Positions 19,365-28,177 are shown, counted from the first letter of the stretch. The stretch: 64,000 nucleotides of DNA from Methylophilus medardicus (GCF_006363955.1 NZ_CP040948.1:310001-374000); one strand, 5' to 3'. Translations and numbers: made by a program. Notes: a model not told the origin generated them from the letters alone.

Positions 19365-19744
19365 ACTGGCTCGATCAAATTGCTTGGACAGCAGATGGCC
19401 TAGTGCCAGTGATCGCGCAAGAGCAAGGCACAGGAAAAATTCTCATGTTTGCCTGGATGAATCGCGAGGCGTTGCAACTGACGCGTGATAGCGGCCACGC
19501 AGTTTATTTTTCCCGTTCCCGCAACAAACTATGGCACAAAGGTGAGTCTTCCGGCCACACACAGCTGGTACACGACATCCGCTTAGATTGCGACAATGAT
19601 GTGATCATGCTCACTGTCGAACAGTTAGGCGGTATTGCTTGTCATACTGGTCGACACAATTGTTTTTTTCAGCAATTACAAGCTGACCAATGGGTCACGG
19701 TGGAGCCTGTGCTCAAAGATCCGAAAGCGATATACCATGAGTGA
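19361..19744 (+). CDS. hisI: Phosphoribosyl-AMP cyclohydrolase HisI
   Basis: Zn-dependent cyclohydrolase, third step of histidine synthesis. The 127 aa include [25 protein letters not shown] and the metal motif DCDNDVIM with CHTGRHNCF. It is separate from hisE (not the fused hisIE of enterics) and overlaps hisE by 8 bases. Confidence 0.96.
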   Translation: MNWLDQIAWTADGLVPVIAQEQGTGKILMFAWMNREALQLTRDSGHAVYFSRSRNKLWHKGESSGHTQLVHDIRLDCDNDVIMLTVEQLGGIACHTGRHNCFFQQLQADQWVTVEPVLKDPKAIYHE

Positions 19745-20054
19745 TGTACTAACCAGATTGTCAGAATTAATGGACCAGCGTAAGTCAGCTGATCCATCGT
19801 CTTCTTATGTCGCCAAGCTTTATGCCAAGGGCATGGATAGCATTTTGAAAAAAATTGGCGAAGAAGCCACTGAAACCGTGATTGCAGCCAAAGGCGGCAA
19901 CACCGAAGAAATCATTTATGAAACCGCAGATTTATGGTTTCATACCTTAGTGATGCTGAGTCATGCCGGATTAAGCGCGCAGGATGTGCTCAATGAGTTG
20001 GCGCGGCGCGAAGGCTTGTCAGGGATTGAAGAGAAAGCGAGCAGAAGCCAATGA
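19737..20054 (+). CDS. hisE: Phosphoribosyl-ATP pyrophosphatase HisE
   Basis: Second step of histidine synthesis, hydrolysing PR-ATP to PR-AMP. The 105-aa MazG-like all-alpha protein shows [17 protein letters not shown] and [14 protein letters not shown], the metal-binding Glu/Asp helices. ATG 19737 is chosen at [11 protein letters not shown]; the longer frame lies inside hisI. It overlaps the HIT gene by 4 bases (ATGA). Confidence 0.95.
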   Translation: MSDVLTRLSELMDQRKSADPSSSYVAKLYAKGMDSILKKIGEEATETVIAAKGGNTEEIIYETADLWFHTLVMLSHAGLSAQDVLNELARREGLSGIEEKASRSQ

Positions 20055-20383
20055 GTGCAGACTGTATTTTTTGTAAAATTGCCGCTGGCCAAATCCCGTC
20101 TAATTCAGTTTATGAAGACGAAGACGTGATTGCGTTTCATGATATTCGTCCGCTGGCTAAGATTCATTTTTTGATTGTGCCAAAAACGCATATCGAAACC
20201 CTCAATGACTGTACTGCTGCACATGAGGCTTTGCTTGGTAAAATGATGGTATTAGCGCCAACATTAGCCGCTGGCTTAGGGTTGACTGGCTATAAAACTG
20301 TGATGAATGTCGGTCGTGAAGGCGGCCAAGAAGTGTTTCACATTCATCTGCATGTGTTTGGTGGCGGCGCGATCAGCGGATAG
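20051..20383 (+). CDS. HIT-family nucleotide hydrolase/transferase (HinT-like)
   Basis: 110-aa histidine-triad protein, likely a purine nucleoside phosphoramidase. [13 protein letters not shown] at the N terminus and the catalytic triad [11 protein letters not shown] near the C terminus are diagnostic. Coupled to hisE by a 4-base overlap; a HIT gene at the end of a his operon is common in betaproteobacteria. Confidence 0.94.
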   Translation: MSADCIFCKIAAGQIPSNSVYEDEDVIAFHDIRPLAKIHFLIVPKTHIETLNDCTAAHEALLGKMMVLAPTLAAGLGLTGYKTVMNVGREGGQEVFHIHLHVFGGGAISG

Positions 20384-20406
20384 CGTCTGGCAAGGTAAAG
20401 GAGATT

Positions 20407-20592
20407 ATGATGGGATCATTTAGTTTATGGCATTGGCTGATTGTGTTGCTGATTGTAGTGCTGGTATTCGGCACCAAGAAACTGCGTAATATCGGCGGAG
20501 ACGTCGGTGGCGCAGTGAATGAGTTTAAAAAAGCAGTGAATGAAGGCAAGGCTGAGTCCAAGCAAGATGAGCTCACGGATCAAAGCAAATAA
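20407..20592 (+). CDS. tatA: Sec-independent translocase subunit TatA
   Basis: 61-aa single-helix protein that builds the twin-arginine translocation pore. N-terminal hydrophobic helix ([15 protein letters not shown]), the [17 protein letters not shown] amphipathic segment and a charged tail are typical. First of tatABC, 23 bases after the HIT gene. Confidence 0.95.
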   Translation: MMGSFSLWHWLIVLLIVVLVFGTKKLRNIGGDVGGAVNEFKKAVNEGKAESKQDELTDQSK

Positions 20593-20605
20593 GTATTGAT
20601 GCACC

Positions 20606-21136
20606 GTGTTTGATATTTCATTTTCAGAATTGCTGGTGATCGCCTTCGTAGCCTTGGTTGTGATAGGCCCAGAAAAATTGCCAAAAGTCGCCCGCACCAC
20701 GGGCGCTTTTTTTGGCCGTATGCAGCGCTTTGTCACCCAGGTTAAAGACGAAGTCAATCGTGAAGCACGCTTTGCTGAGTTGCAAAAACTACAGGACGAG
20801 GTGAAATCCAGCTTGCAAGAGGGTATGCAAGAAGTGGAGCGTAGCATTCTGCCATCGGTGGCGCCTGACATCGCGGGCCCTGAACCTGCAAGCGAGGGGG
20901 CTAAGAAACCCCGCCAACCCCGCCAACGCAACATCCAAGATGCCGTGCTCGCAGACGCAACGTCACTGCCACCACCGCAGCTTGAGGCACAACCACAACC
21001 CAGTCTTGCATCAGACCCGCAGGCGCAATTGTTTGCCGATTCAGGCATGACTAAAAAACCCACGCGGCGCGCTCGCAAACTTAGCCCTAAGCTGGAGGAT
21101 ACGAGTAATGCTTCTGAACAAAAGACCTCCACTTAA
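20606..21136 (+). CDS. tatB: Twin-arginine receptor subunit TatB
   Basis: Forms the Tat substrate receptor with TatC. The 176 aa start with FDISFSELLVIAFVALVVIGPEKLPKVART, the diagnostic TatB N terminus with Glu in the helix and the GPEKLP hinge, then an amphipathic helix and a Pro/Gln-rich low-complexity tail. The start is GTG 20606. Confidence 0.94.
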   Translation: MFDISFSELLVIAFVALVVIGPEKLPKVARTTGAFFGRMQRFVTQVKDEVNREARFAELQKLQDEVKSSLQEGMQEVERSILPSVAPDIAGPEPASEGAKKPRQPRQRNIQDAVLADATSLPPPQLEAQPQPSLASDPQAQLFADSGMTKKPTRRARKLSPKLEDTSNASEQKTST

Positions 21137-21160
21137 GCTGTCACTGAGTATTCAAGCATT

Positions 21161-21898
21161 ATGACGCCGACAGAAACTTTTATTTCTCATTTGATTGAAT
21201 TGCGTAATCGTTTATTACGCGCCGTCATCGGACTGCTGGTCGTGTTTGTCACCTTGTTCCCATTTTCTGATCGCTTGTATAGCTTGCTAGCCGCACCGTT
21301 ACTAGCCAAGCTGCCGCAAGGGGCGCAAATGATCGCTACCGCAGTGACGACGCCCTTTTTTGTGCCCATGAAAGTCACCATGCTTTCGGCATTTCTACTG
21401 ACGCTGCCATGGATGGTCTATCAATGCTGGCGTTTTGTTGCGCCGGGTCTCTACGCGCATGAAAAGCGCTTGATTCGCCCATTACTTGCATCGGCGATCA
21501 TTTTGTTTTTTATTGGTATGGCTTTCGCCTATTTTGTGGTGTTTCCTGTCGTCTTTGGCTTTTTAATTGGGAGTGCGCCGGCCGGGGTGACAGTGATGAC
21601 TGATATTGCAGAATATCTGGATTTCGTTATCGGTTTATTTCTAGCATTTGGCTTTGCGTTTGAGGTGCCAGTGGCTGTGGTGCTCATCGCGCTGATGGGT
21701 TGGGTGAGCTTGGCGCAATTAAAAGAGTCGCGTTCTTATGTGATTGTGGGAGCGTTTGTGCTGGGGGCCATTTTTACGCCGCCTGATATTGTTTCGCAAT
21801 GTATGTTGGCATTGCCGCTCTGGTTGCTATTCGAAATCGGCTTGTTGGTGGTACGCTGGCTGCCCCAGCCGACAGATCAAGAGGCAGCCGTCGACTGA
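21161..21898 (+). CDS. tatC: Twin-arginine translocase subunit TatC
   Basis: Six-helix inner-membrane core of the Tat translocase that recognises RR signal peptides. The 245 aa include SHLIELRNRLLRAV, YQCWRFVAPGLYAHEKR and FLAFGFAFEVPV, all conserved in TatC. It converges on the minus-strand htrA-like gene with only 8 bases between stop codons and no visible terminator. Confidence 0.96.
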   Translation: MTPTETFISHLIELRNRLLRAVIGLLVVFVTLFPFSDRLYSLLAAPLLAKLPQGAQMIATAVTTPFFVPMKVTMLSAFLLTLPWMVYQCWRFVAPGLYAHEKRLIRPLLASAIILFFIGMAFAYFVVFPVVFGFLIGSAPAGVTVMTDIAEYLDFVIGLFLAFGFAFEVPVAVVLIALMGWVSLAQLKESRSYVIVGAFVLGAIFTPPDIVSQCMLALPLWLLFEIGLLVVRWLPQPTDQEAAVD

Positions 21899-21906
21899 GT
21901 GTGCAG

Positions 21907-23067
21907 TTACTGCGGTATTTTGCTCGGTAGTGGGCGTTTACCCACCACTAAGACGATGTTGATTTTTTTGCCTGCCCGCATGATGGATAACGTCGCTTTG
22001 TCACGTGGTTTTAACATGGCAATGATGTTCAGCATCGATTGGCTATCCGCCACCACTTTATCGTCGATTGCCAGCAAAATATCACCGGGGCGCAAGCCTG
22101 CACGATCCGCAGGGCTGTCCAGTAGCACGCCTGCAATCAGTGAGCCGCTCGGTGCTTTCAGGTTGAACGATTCAGCCAGTTCTGGCGTGATGTCTTGTGC
22201 TTCAATGCCAATCCAGCCCCTGGTGACGGAACCATTAAAACTAATCTGTTCCATGACCTGTTTGGCAATGCTTACTGGGATGGCAAAGCCAATGCCCATG
22301 CTACCGCCGTTGCGCGAATAAATTGCGCTGTTGATTCCAATCAGGTTGCCATTCACGTCTATTAATGCCCCGCCGGAATTGCCAGGATTAATCGAGGCAT
22401 CAGTCTGAATAAAATTTTCGAAGGTGTTAATGCCTAAATGATTGCGGCCCAGCGCGCTGATAATTCCTTGGGTGACAGTTTGGCCCACACCGAACGGGTT
22501 GCCAATCGCTAGTACGACGTCTCCAACCTTCATCTGGTCGCTGTTACTGAAGGTGACTGCAGGCAGATTTTTACGGTCGATTTTCAGCACGGCTAAGTCG
22601 GTATCCGGGTCAGTGCCCACCACCGTGGCCGAGGATTTACTACCATCGCTGAGCGCGACCTCGATCTGATCCGCTGAACTGATGACATGGTTGTTAGTCA
22701 ATATCAGGCCATCTGCACTGACGATCACACCACTACCCAAGCTATTTTCTGGTTGGTCGTCTTCTTCTTCCATTTCATCGCCAAAAAAATGACGAAACAA
22801 TGGATCATTTTTTAAGGCATGATGGGGGTCTTGACTGATGCGCGCCGTGGTAAAAATATTTACTACCGACGGCATGGCTTTACTGACAGCTGTACGATAT
22901 CCGCTTGCAGCAATCAATGCCGATGTTTTTGCTTCTGTTTGAGTATTGCTTGTCATCGGATGTGTAGGCGACTGCGTTAGTACACCCGGATAAAATAACT
23001 TTAAGACAAATAAAACGCCCAAGCAAACGGTAACGGCTTGTGAGAAGATAGACCAGAGATGTCGCAT
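21907..23067 (-). CDS. HtrA/Do-type periplasmic serine protease with one PDZ domain
   Basis: Envelope quality-control protease. With the start at 23067 (MRHLWSIFSQ) it has 386 aa: an N-terminal membrane anchor, a Gly/Ser-loop trypsin domain with catalytic His in LTNNHV, Asp in DTDLAVL and Ser in NPGNSGGAL, then one PDZ domain (RGWIGIEAQDI to the end). One PDZ and the uncleaved-looking anchor resemble DegS rather than DegP, but substrate specificity cannot be read. An acidic insert (DEMEEEDDQ) lies in the N-terminal LA-loop region. It is divergent from the Nif3-like gene; an 18-codon upstream extension to 23121 is unlikely. Confidence 0.92.
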   Translation of the reverse strand: MRHLWSIFSQAVTVCLGVLFVLKLFYPGVLTQSPTHPMTSNTQTEAKTSALIAASGYRTAVSKAMPSVVNIFTTARISQDPHHALKNDPLFRHFFGDEMEEEDDQPENSLGSGVIVSADGLILTNNHVISSADQIEVALSDGSKSSATVVGTDPDTDLAVLKIDRKNLPAVTFSNSDQMKVGDVVLAIGNPFGVGQTVTQGIISALGRNHLGINTFENFIQTDASINPGNSGGALIDVNGNLIGINSAIYSRNGGSMGIGFAIPVSIAKQVMEQISFNGSVTRGWIGIEAQDITPELAESFNLKAPSGSLIAGVLLDSPADRAGLRPGDILLAIDDKVVADSQSMLNIIAMLKPRDKATLSIMRAGKKINIVLVVGKRPLPSKIPQ

Positions 23068-23123
23068 AGATGCAAATGTAAATGAATGTCTTAACAAATG
23101 AATAGTATATATGAGAGTCATCG

Positions 23124-23870
23124 ATGGAATTGAATCTTCTTGTCAATACGTTGGCTAATTTTTTGCAAGTGGGCAAATTTCAAGATTATTGCCCAAATGG
23201 ATTGCAAGTCGAAGGTCGTCCGCAGGTCAGGCGGATTGTCAGCGGCGTCACAGCGAGTCAGGCCTTGATCGAGGCAGCCATTAAGATGGATGCTGACGCG
23301 ATCTTGGTTCACCACGGTTATTTTTGGCGGGGTGAGCCAGCAGAAGTGACTGGGATTAAACGCCAGCGGTTAAAGCGGCTGCTGACACATGACCTCAGCC
23401 TGCTCGCCTATCACCTGCCGCTGGATGCACATCCAGCGGTCGGGAATAACGTACAACTAGGTAAGGCGCTCGATTGGCCCGTGGCGCGTTTTATCGACGA
23501 TAAAAATATGTTGCCAGTGAGCGAGCTACCGGAGGCCCTATCACTGGCGCAGGTGGGTGAGCACGTGAGTCAGCGCCTCGGCCGACAGGTGCAACTATTG
23601 GGTGATGCCCAAAAACAAGTGCGCACAGTGGCTTGGTGTTCGGGTGCAGCCCAATCCTACTTGCAACAGGCGGTCAATGCCGGTGTCGATGTGTTTATCA
23701 GTGGTGAAGTCTCTGAGCAAACTTGGCACACGGTTTGCGAGACTGAAACGGCTTACATTAGCGCGGGGCATCATGCTACCGAACGCTATGGCGTGCAAGC
23801 TTTAGGGCAATGGATTGCCGAAAATTACGGAATTGAACACATTTATGTTGAGTTGGATAACCCTGTTTAA
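23124..23870 (+). CDS. Nif3-like dinuclear metal-centre protein (YbgI family)
   Basis: 248-aa protein of the conserved Nif3/YbgI family, once called GTP cyclohydrolase I type 2. Metal-ligand regions are visible: DAILVHHGYFW, LLAYHLPLDAHP and SAGHHATERYG. GAGAG at 23113-23117 supports ATG 23124. The molecular role of the family is poorly defined. It often lies next to htrA and the bc1 genes in betaproteobacteria, as here. Confidence 0.9.
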   Translation: MELNLLVNTLANFLQVGKFQDYCPNGLQVEGRPQVRRIVSGVTASQALIEAAIKMDADAILVHHGYFWRGEPAEVTGIKRQRLKRLLTHDLSLLAYHLPLDAHPAVGNNVQLGKALDWPVARFIDDKNMLPVSELPEALSLAQVGEHVSQRLGRQVQLLGDAQKQVRTVAWCSGAAQSYLQQAVNAGVDVFISGEVSEQTWHTVCETETAYISAGHHATERYGVQALGQWIAENYGIEHIYVELDNPV

Positions 23871-23902
23871 CTGATTAATATCAAATACTTATCGAATTAA
23901 AT

Positions 23903-23931
23903 TTGGCTTGTTTCTGCGAAAAATGTATAAT
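23903..23931 (+). promoter_or_regulatory. Promoter of petABC
   Basis: TTGGCT (23903-23908), 17-base spacer and a perfect TATAAT (23926-23931), giving a leader of about 45 bases before petA. Confidence 0.75.
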
Positions 23932-23985
23932 CGCGAATCAAGTTTTGATCACACTGTTCCCTAGAAGGGTAGATTAAGGAAGCCA

Positions 23986-24606
23986 ATGTCAGAAAACAAA
24001 ATTGACAGCAATAGTTTGTCGTTTTGCCAGCCATCTGAGGTGGATTTGCAAAAGCGCGATTTCTTGGTAAAAGCGACGGCCGCCACAGGGGCTGTTGGTG
24101 CAGCCGCGGTTGCAGTTCCGTTTGTCGGCAGTATGTTGCCTAGTGAGCGTGCAAAAGCAGCCGGTGCGCCTGTCGAAGTCGACATTAGCAAGCTAAAACC
24201 GGGTGAAAAACTGACAGCCGAGTGGCGTGGTCAGCCGGTATGGATTGTACGCCGCACACCAGAAATGTTAGCTCAGCTCGTCAAGCACGATGACCAACTA
24301 TCTGATCCAAATCTTGAAGTGCCGCAACAACCTGAATACTGTAAAAACAAAGACCGTTCAATCAAGCCCGAATTCGCGGTGATGTTGGGGACCTGTACCC
24401 ACTTGGGTTGCTCCCCAAATGACAACTTTGCAACGACTGCAGAGTGGGATGGTGGCTTTGTCTGTCCATGTCACGGCTCTAAATTCGACCTTTCTGGTCG
24501 TGTGTTTAAAGGGTCGCCTGCACCGAAAAATCTGTTGATACCTCCACACCAGTATCTGACAGAGACGACTTTGCTGATTGGTGAAGATAAAAAGGCGGAG
24601 GCTTAA
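23986..24606 (+). CDS. petA: Ubiquinol-cytochrome c reductase Rieske iron-sulfur subunit
   Basis: The [2Fe-2S] subunit of complex III, taking an electron from ubiquinol at the periplasmic face. The 206 aa have one N-terminal membrane helix (about 30-50) and the cluster motifs CTHLGC (C137, H139, C142) and CPCHGS (C160, C162, H163). The helix is preceded by QKRDFLVKA, a Lys-Arg version of the twin-arginine motif usual for Tat-exported Rieske proteins. It is the first gene of petABC, with its own promoter. Confidence 0.96.
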   Translation: MSENKIDSNSLSFCQPSEVDLQKRDFLVKATAATGAVGAAAVAVPFVGSMLPSERAKAAGAPVEVDISKLKPGEKLTAEWRGQPVWIVRRTPEMLAQLVKHDDQLSDPNLEVPQQPEYCKNKDRSIKPEFAVMLGTCTHLGCSPNDNFATTAEWDGGFVCPCHGSKFDLSGRVFKGSPAPKNLLIPPHQYLTETTLLIGEDKKAEA

Positions 24607-24609
24607 TTC

Positions 24610-25896
24610 ATGGCAACGACTAAAAAAACGACGTCCGCTGGGGTATTGGATTGGGTTGATGCCCGTTTTCCGCTCAGTAGCACGATCAAGGGGCATTTGA
24701 CCGAATACTATGCACCAAAAAACTTTAATTTTTGGTATTTCTTTGGTTCGTTAGCGTTAATGGTGCTGGTGCTGCAGATCGTCACTGGTATTTTCTTAAC
24801 TATGAACTACAAACCAGAAGCGGAATTAGCGTTTGCTTCGGTGGAATACATCATGCGCGATGTATTCGGCGGCAATATTATCCGTTACATGCACTCAACG
24901 GGCGCCTCCATGTTTTTTGTGGTGGTCTATTTGCACATGTTCAGAGGCATTATTTATGGCTCATACAGAACGCCGCGTGAATTAATTTGGTTGTTTGGCG
25001 TAGGCATTTTCTTGGTGCTGATGGGTGAAGCGTTTTTTGGATACCTGTTGCCTTGGGGTCAAATGTCTTATTGGGGTGCGCAAGTGATTGTTAACTTGTT
25101 CTCCACCGTGCCTTTTATCGGCCCAGATTTGTCTGAATGGCTGCGTGGCGACTACTTAGTCTCCGATGCAACATTAAACCGCTTCTTCGCTTTTCATGTG
25201 ATTGCATTGCCCATGGTGTTGTTGGGTTTGGTGGCGGTGCACATTGTGGCGCTCCATGAGGTCGGTTCAAACAACCCAGATGGTGTTGAAGTGAAAGCCA
25301 CCAAGGACAAAGCGACGGGTATTCCGCTGGATGGTATTCCGTTCCATCCTTATTACACCGTGAAAGACTTGGTTGGGGTTGTGGTGTTCTTGATGGTGTT
25401 TTTTGCCATTGTGTTTTTTATGCCGGAAATGGGCGGATATTTCTTGGAAGCGAATAACTTCATTCCTGCTGACCCGCTGAAAACACCTGCTCACATCGCC
25501 CCGGTTTGGTACTTTACGCCTTACTACTCCATTTTGCGTGCCGTACCGCCTATCGGAATTTCACAGTTCCCTGGTGTGGTAGCGATGGGCTTGTCCGTAG
25601 TGGCATTTGCATTCTTGCCATGGCTGGATAAGAGTCCAGTGAAGTCCATTCGTTATCGCGGTGCCTTGTACAAGCGTTGGTTGGCAGCGTTTGTGGTGAG
25701 CTGGGTATTATTGGGTTACTTGGGGACCATTCCGGGTGACGCATGGGGTCAGTTTGGGGCATGGTTAGGTCGTGCCGATCGCGCAACCGTGATAGCGCGT
25801 GTTTGTAGTGTGGTGTATTTCGCATTCTTTGCTTTGATGCCTTGGTACACCAAAAAAGACCAAACCAAGCCAGTGCCAGAAAGGGTGACTTACTAA
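24610..25896 (+). CDS. petB: Cytochrome b subunit of the bc1 complex
   Basis: Diheme membrane subunit with the Qo and Qi quinone sites. The 428 aa are full length and include the heme-ligand helices (RYMHSTGASMFFVVVYLHM and FFAFHVIALPMVLL with VHIVALHEVG), the Qo PPIG-type loop region (GPDLSEWLRG, HIAPVWYFTPYYSILRAVP) and eight or so hydrophobic helices. The stop overlaps the petC start by one base. Confidence 0.97.
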   Translation: MATTKKTTSAGVLDWVDARFPLSSTIKGHLTEYYAPKNFNFWYFFGSLALMVLVLQIVTGIFLTMNYKPEAELAFASVEYIMRDVFGGNIIRYMHSTGASMFFVVVYLHMFRGIIYGSYRTPRELIWLFGVGIFLVLMGEAFFGYLLPWGQMSYWGAQVIVNLFSTVPFIGPDLSEWLRGDYLVSDATLNRFFAFHVIALPMVLLGLVAVHIVALHEVGSNNPDGVEVKATKDKATGIPLDGIPFHPYYTVKDLVGVVVFLMVFFAIVFFMPEMGGYFLEANNFIPADPLKTPAHIAPVWYFTPYYSILRAVPPIGISQFPGVVAMGLSVVAFAFLPWLDKSPVKSIRYRGALYKRWLAAFVVSWVLLGYLGTIPGDAWGQFGAWLGRADRATVIARVCSVVYFAFFALMPWYTKKDQTKPVPERVTY

Positions 25897-26606
25897 TGAT
25901 GAAAAGAATGTTTATACAGGCTTTTGCCAGCCTGACATTGCTGGCTTCTGGCAGTGCGTTGGCGAATGAAGTCCATATTGATGTCAAGGCACCGATTAAC
26001 ATGTCGGACAAAGCGTCCTTGCAGCGCGGGGCTAAAATTTTCGTGAATTACTGTTTGAATTGTCACAGCGCCAATTACATGCGTTACAACCGCTTGCAAG
26101 ACATTGGCCTGACAGACAAGCAGATTAAAGATAATTTGCTGTTTGCCGGTGAAAAAGTGGGCGAAACCATGCGTGTGAGCTTAAACCCCAAAGATGCTAA
26201 AAAATGGTTCGGGGCTGCCCCGCCTGATCTAAGTGTCGAAGTGCGCGCCCGTGGTGCTGACTGGGTTTATGCTTATCTGCGCAGTTTTTATAAGGATGAC
26301 ACGCGTCCAACCGGTTGGAATAACTTGGTTTTCGATAAAGTCGCCATGCCGCATGTGTTATATGAGCTGCAAGGTGTGCAGGTGTTGGATCATGAAACCC
26401 ACACCTTAAAAGTCGAAAAAGCCGGCAAACTCAGTCCAGAAGAGTATGATCAGTTTACTGGTGACTTAACCAATTTCCTTGCGTTTATGGCAGAACCAGC
26501 CAAACAGTCCCGTTTGTGGATTGGTGTAGCGGTGTTGTTGTTCCTGTCAGTGCTGTTAGTCTTGGCCAAGAAAATCAAAGCGGAATACTGGAAAGACATT
26601 CGCTAA
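25896..26606 (+). CDS. petC: Cytochrome c1 subunit of the bc1 complex
   Basis: Heme-c subunit that passes electrons to soluble cytochromes such as the c4 encoded near the start of this window. The 236 aa begin with a signal peptide (cleavage near ALAN, about residue 24), bear one CLNCH heme motif (53-57) and end with a C-terminal anchor (LWIGVAVLLFLSVLLVLA) before a basic tail. Starts at 25896 or 25899 are both possible. Confidence 0.96.
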   Translation: MMKRMFIQAFASLTLLASGSALANEVHIDVKAPINMSDKASLQRGAKIFVNYCLNCHSANYMRYNRLQDIGLTDKQIKDNLLFAGEKVGETMRVSLNPKDAKKWFGAAPPDLSVEVRARGADWVYAYLRSFYKDDTRPTGWNNLVFDKVAMPHVLYELQGVQVLDHETHTLKVEKAGKLSPEEYDQFTGDLTNFLAFMAEPAKQSRLWIGVAVLLFLSVLLVLAKKIKAEYWKDIR

Positions 26607-26621
26607 TTAGCAACCAAGTCC

Positions 26622-26655
26622 GACACCAAGGCGTCAGGCCTTGGTGTCTTTTTTT
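26622..26655 (+). terminator. Intrinsic terminator after petABC
   Basis: An 11-bp perfect stem (26622-26632 with 26638-26648), GTCAG loop and seven T. It ends the bc1 operon; sspA begins only 16 bases further on. Confidence 0.92.
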
Positions 26656-26670
26656 ATAGGGAGAATAATT

Positions 26671-27270
26671 ATGATGAGATTGTATTCGGGCACTGTCGAT
26701 CCTTACAGTCATCGTTGCCGTATCGTCTTGTTTGAAAAAGGCATGGATTTTGAGGTCATTGATGTAGATCTGACCAATAAAACCGAAGACTTAGCCATCT
26801 TAAATCCGTATGGTGAGGTGCCAGTATTGGTAGAGCGCGACTTGGTATTGTCTGAAGCCAATATCATCAATGAGTATATTGATGAGCGCTTTCCACACCC
26901 GCAGCTCATGCCTGCCGATCCTGTCATGCGTGCGCGTGCGCGTCTGTTTTTATATAACTTTGAAAAAGACTTGTTTAGCCATATCAAAGATATTGAATCG
27001 AATGACGAGCAAGTCTCTGAGCGTGCGAGAAAAGTAGTACGTGATAACTTGACGCAACTAGTGCCTATTTTTGCCAAGCAAAGTTATTTGATGGGCGATG
27101 AGTACTCAATGCTGGATGTGGCAATTACGCCACTGCTATGGCGTTTGGGCCATTATGGAATTGAGTTACCAAATCAAGCTGCACCGTTGTTGAAGTATGC
27201 GGAAAGGTTGTTTTCTCGCCCAATGTATGCTGAAGCAATGACCCCTTCTGAGAAGGCAATGCGTAAATAA
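26671..27270 (+). CDS. sspA: Stringent starvation protein A (GST-fold RNA polymerase-associated)
   Basis: 199-aa glutathione-S-transferase-like protein that binds RNA polymerase under starvation in related bacteria. The N-terminal thioredoxin-like domain has LYSGTVDPYSHRCRIVLFEKG and NPYGEVPVLVERD, followed by an all-alpha GST C domain. ATG 26671 follows AGGGAGAATAATT. It is downstream of petABC, as in many beta- and gammaproteobacteria, and ahead of sspB. Confidence 0.95.
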   Translation: MMRLYSGTVDPYSHRCRIVLFEKGMDFEVIDVDLTNKTEDLAILNPYGEVPVLVERDLVLSEANIINEYIDERFPHPQLMPADPVMRARARLFLYNFEKDLFSHIKDIESNDEQVSERARKVVRDNLTQLVPIFAKQSYLMGDEYSMLDVAITPLLWRLGHYGIELPNQAAPLLKYAERLFSRPMYAEAMTPSEKAMRK

Positions 27271-27289
27271 CCGCAATGAGTCTTACCGG

Positions 27290-27319
27290 CAGCGCGAATA
27301 TTCTTCGCGCTGTTTTTTT
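27290..27319 (+). terminator. Intrinsic terminator between sspA and sspB
   Basis: A 9-bp stem (27290-27298 with 27304-27312), 5-base loop and seven T, ending 12 bases before the sspB ATG. Placed inside a conserved gene pair, it probably lowers sspB expression relative to sspA. Confidence 0.85.
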
Positions 27320-27331
27320 AAGGAAAACCGT

Positions 27332-27745
27332 ATGAGTGCTTTAATCCCAACCACTGCTTACCTGATCCGTGCCATCCATGAGTGGTGTGTGGATAATGGT
27401 TTGACCCCGCATTTGTTGGTCAAGGTGGATGCCCATACTCGGGTGCCGATGGCTTATGTGAAAAATGGTGAGATTGTGCTCAATATGAACTATACCGCGG
27501 TCAAAGATCTGCACATTGATAATGATGCCGTGGTGTTTTCTGCGCGCTTTGGTGGCGTTGCGCAACATATCTATGTCCCTATTCATCGTGTTGGTGGTGT
27601 ATTCGCCCGTGAAAATGGGCAAGGCATGTTTTTTGAGGTGTCAGACGGGCAGCCACCATTGCCTGAGGGCACCTCTCAGAGTGTCGAACCGAATCCATCG
27701 ACATTAGCGGCCGCTAAAAAATCGCATCTAAAAGTGGTTAAGTAA
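27332..27745 (+). CDS. sspB: ClpXP adaptor SspB
   Basis: Delivers ssrA-tagged proteins to the ClpXP protease. The 137 aa have the folded substrate-binding domain (YLIRAIHEWCVDNGLTPHL, DNDAVVFSARFGG), a disordered acidic/Pro linker and a C-terminal SHLKVVK, the short basic XB motif that docks on ClpX. It follows sspA after a terminator. Confidence 0.94.
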   Translation: MSALIPTTAYLIRAIHEWCVDNGLTPHLLVKVDAHTRVPMAYVKNGEIVLNMNYTAVKDLHIDNDAVVFSARFGGVAQHIYVPIHRVGGVFARENGQGMFFEVSDGQPPLPEGTSQSVEPNPSTLAAAKKSHLKVVK

Positions 27746-27808
27746 TAGGGTTGAAAAGCGGCTCAGTATGGTCTGTGAGTCATGTCCGTTGGGTAGGCAA
27801 CATTTTTT

Positions 27809-27875
27809 CAAGAAAAAATAAATTTTTTTTTAAAAGCACTAGATCACTCACCAAAAAAAGTGATATAGTTGCGCC
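27809..27875 (+). promoter_or_regulatory. Candidate tRNA-tuf promoter with UP-like A/T tract and GC discriminator
   Basis: TATAGT (27864-27869) lies just before GCGCC, a GC-rich discriminator typical of stringently controlled stable-RNA promoters. About 17 bases upstream the -35 is poor (27841-27846). A long A/T-only tract at 27809-27837 sits where an UP element would contact the RNA polymerase alpha subunit. Confidence 0.55.
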
Positions 27876-27885
27876 TTCCTGAAAT

Positions 27886-27961
27886 GCCGGGTTAGCTCAG
27901 TTGGTAGAGCAGCGCACTTGTAATGCGAAGGTCATCAGTTCGATTCCGATACCCGGCACCA
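27886..27961 (+). tRNA. tRNA-Thr (anticodon TGT)
   Basis: A 76-base cloverleaf with a 7-bp acceptor stem GCCGGGT/ACCCGGC, encoded CCA, D-loop GCTCAGTTGGTAGAGC, T-loop GTTCGATTC and anticodon TGT at 27919-27921. First of four tRNAs upstream of tuf. Confidence 0.97.
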
Positions 27962-28022
27962 AATTATGTTGGTTGACATTGACGTCAACGACATTAACCG
28001 CGATAATCGCGGTCGATTTTTT

Positions 28023-28107
28023 GGAGAGGTGGCCGAGTGGTTAAAGGCGACGGACTGTAAATCCGTTCTCTCAGAGTACGCTGGTTCGAATCCAGCCCTC
28101 TCCACCA
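28023..28107 (+). tRNA. tRNA-Tyr (anticodon GTA)
   Basis: An 85-base class II tRNA with a long variable arm, acceptor stem GGAGAGG/CCTCTCC, encoded CCA and anticodon GTA at 28057-28059. Confidence 0.97.
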
Positions 28108-28177
28108 AAAAATGATTGCCTGTAGGTATTGCTGTAAAGCGGGTCGGTGAGAACCCTCCTTGGGTGTTCTGCATAGT

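Noticed and set aside
20425-21132. A 235-codon minus-strand frame opposite tatA-tatB
   Set aside because: It is antisense to two clear tat genes, is Ser/Ala-rich from reverse reading, and has no recognisable domain or ribosome site.
21899-22321. A 140-codon plus-strand frame after tatC
   Set aside because: It is antisense to the PDZ and protease domains of the htrA-like gene.
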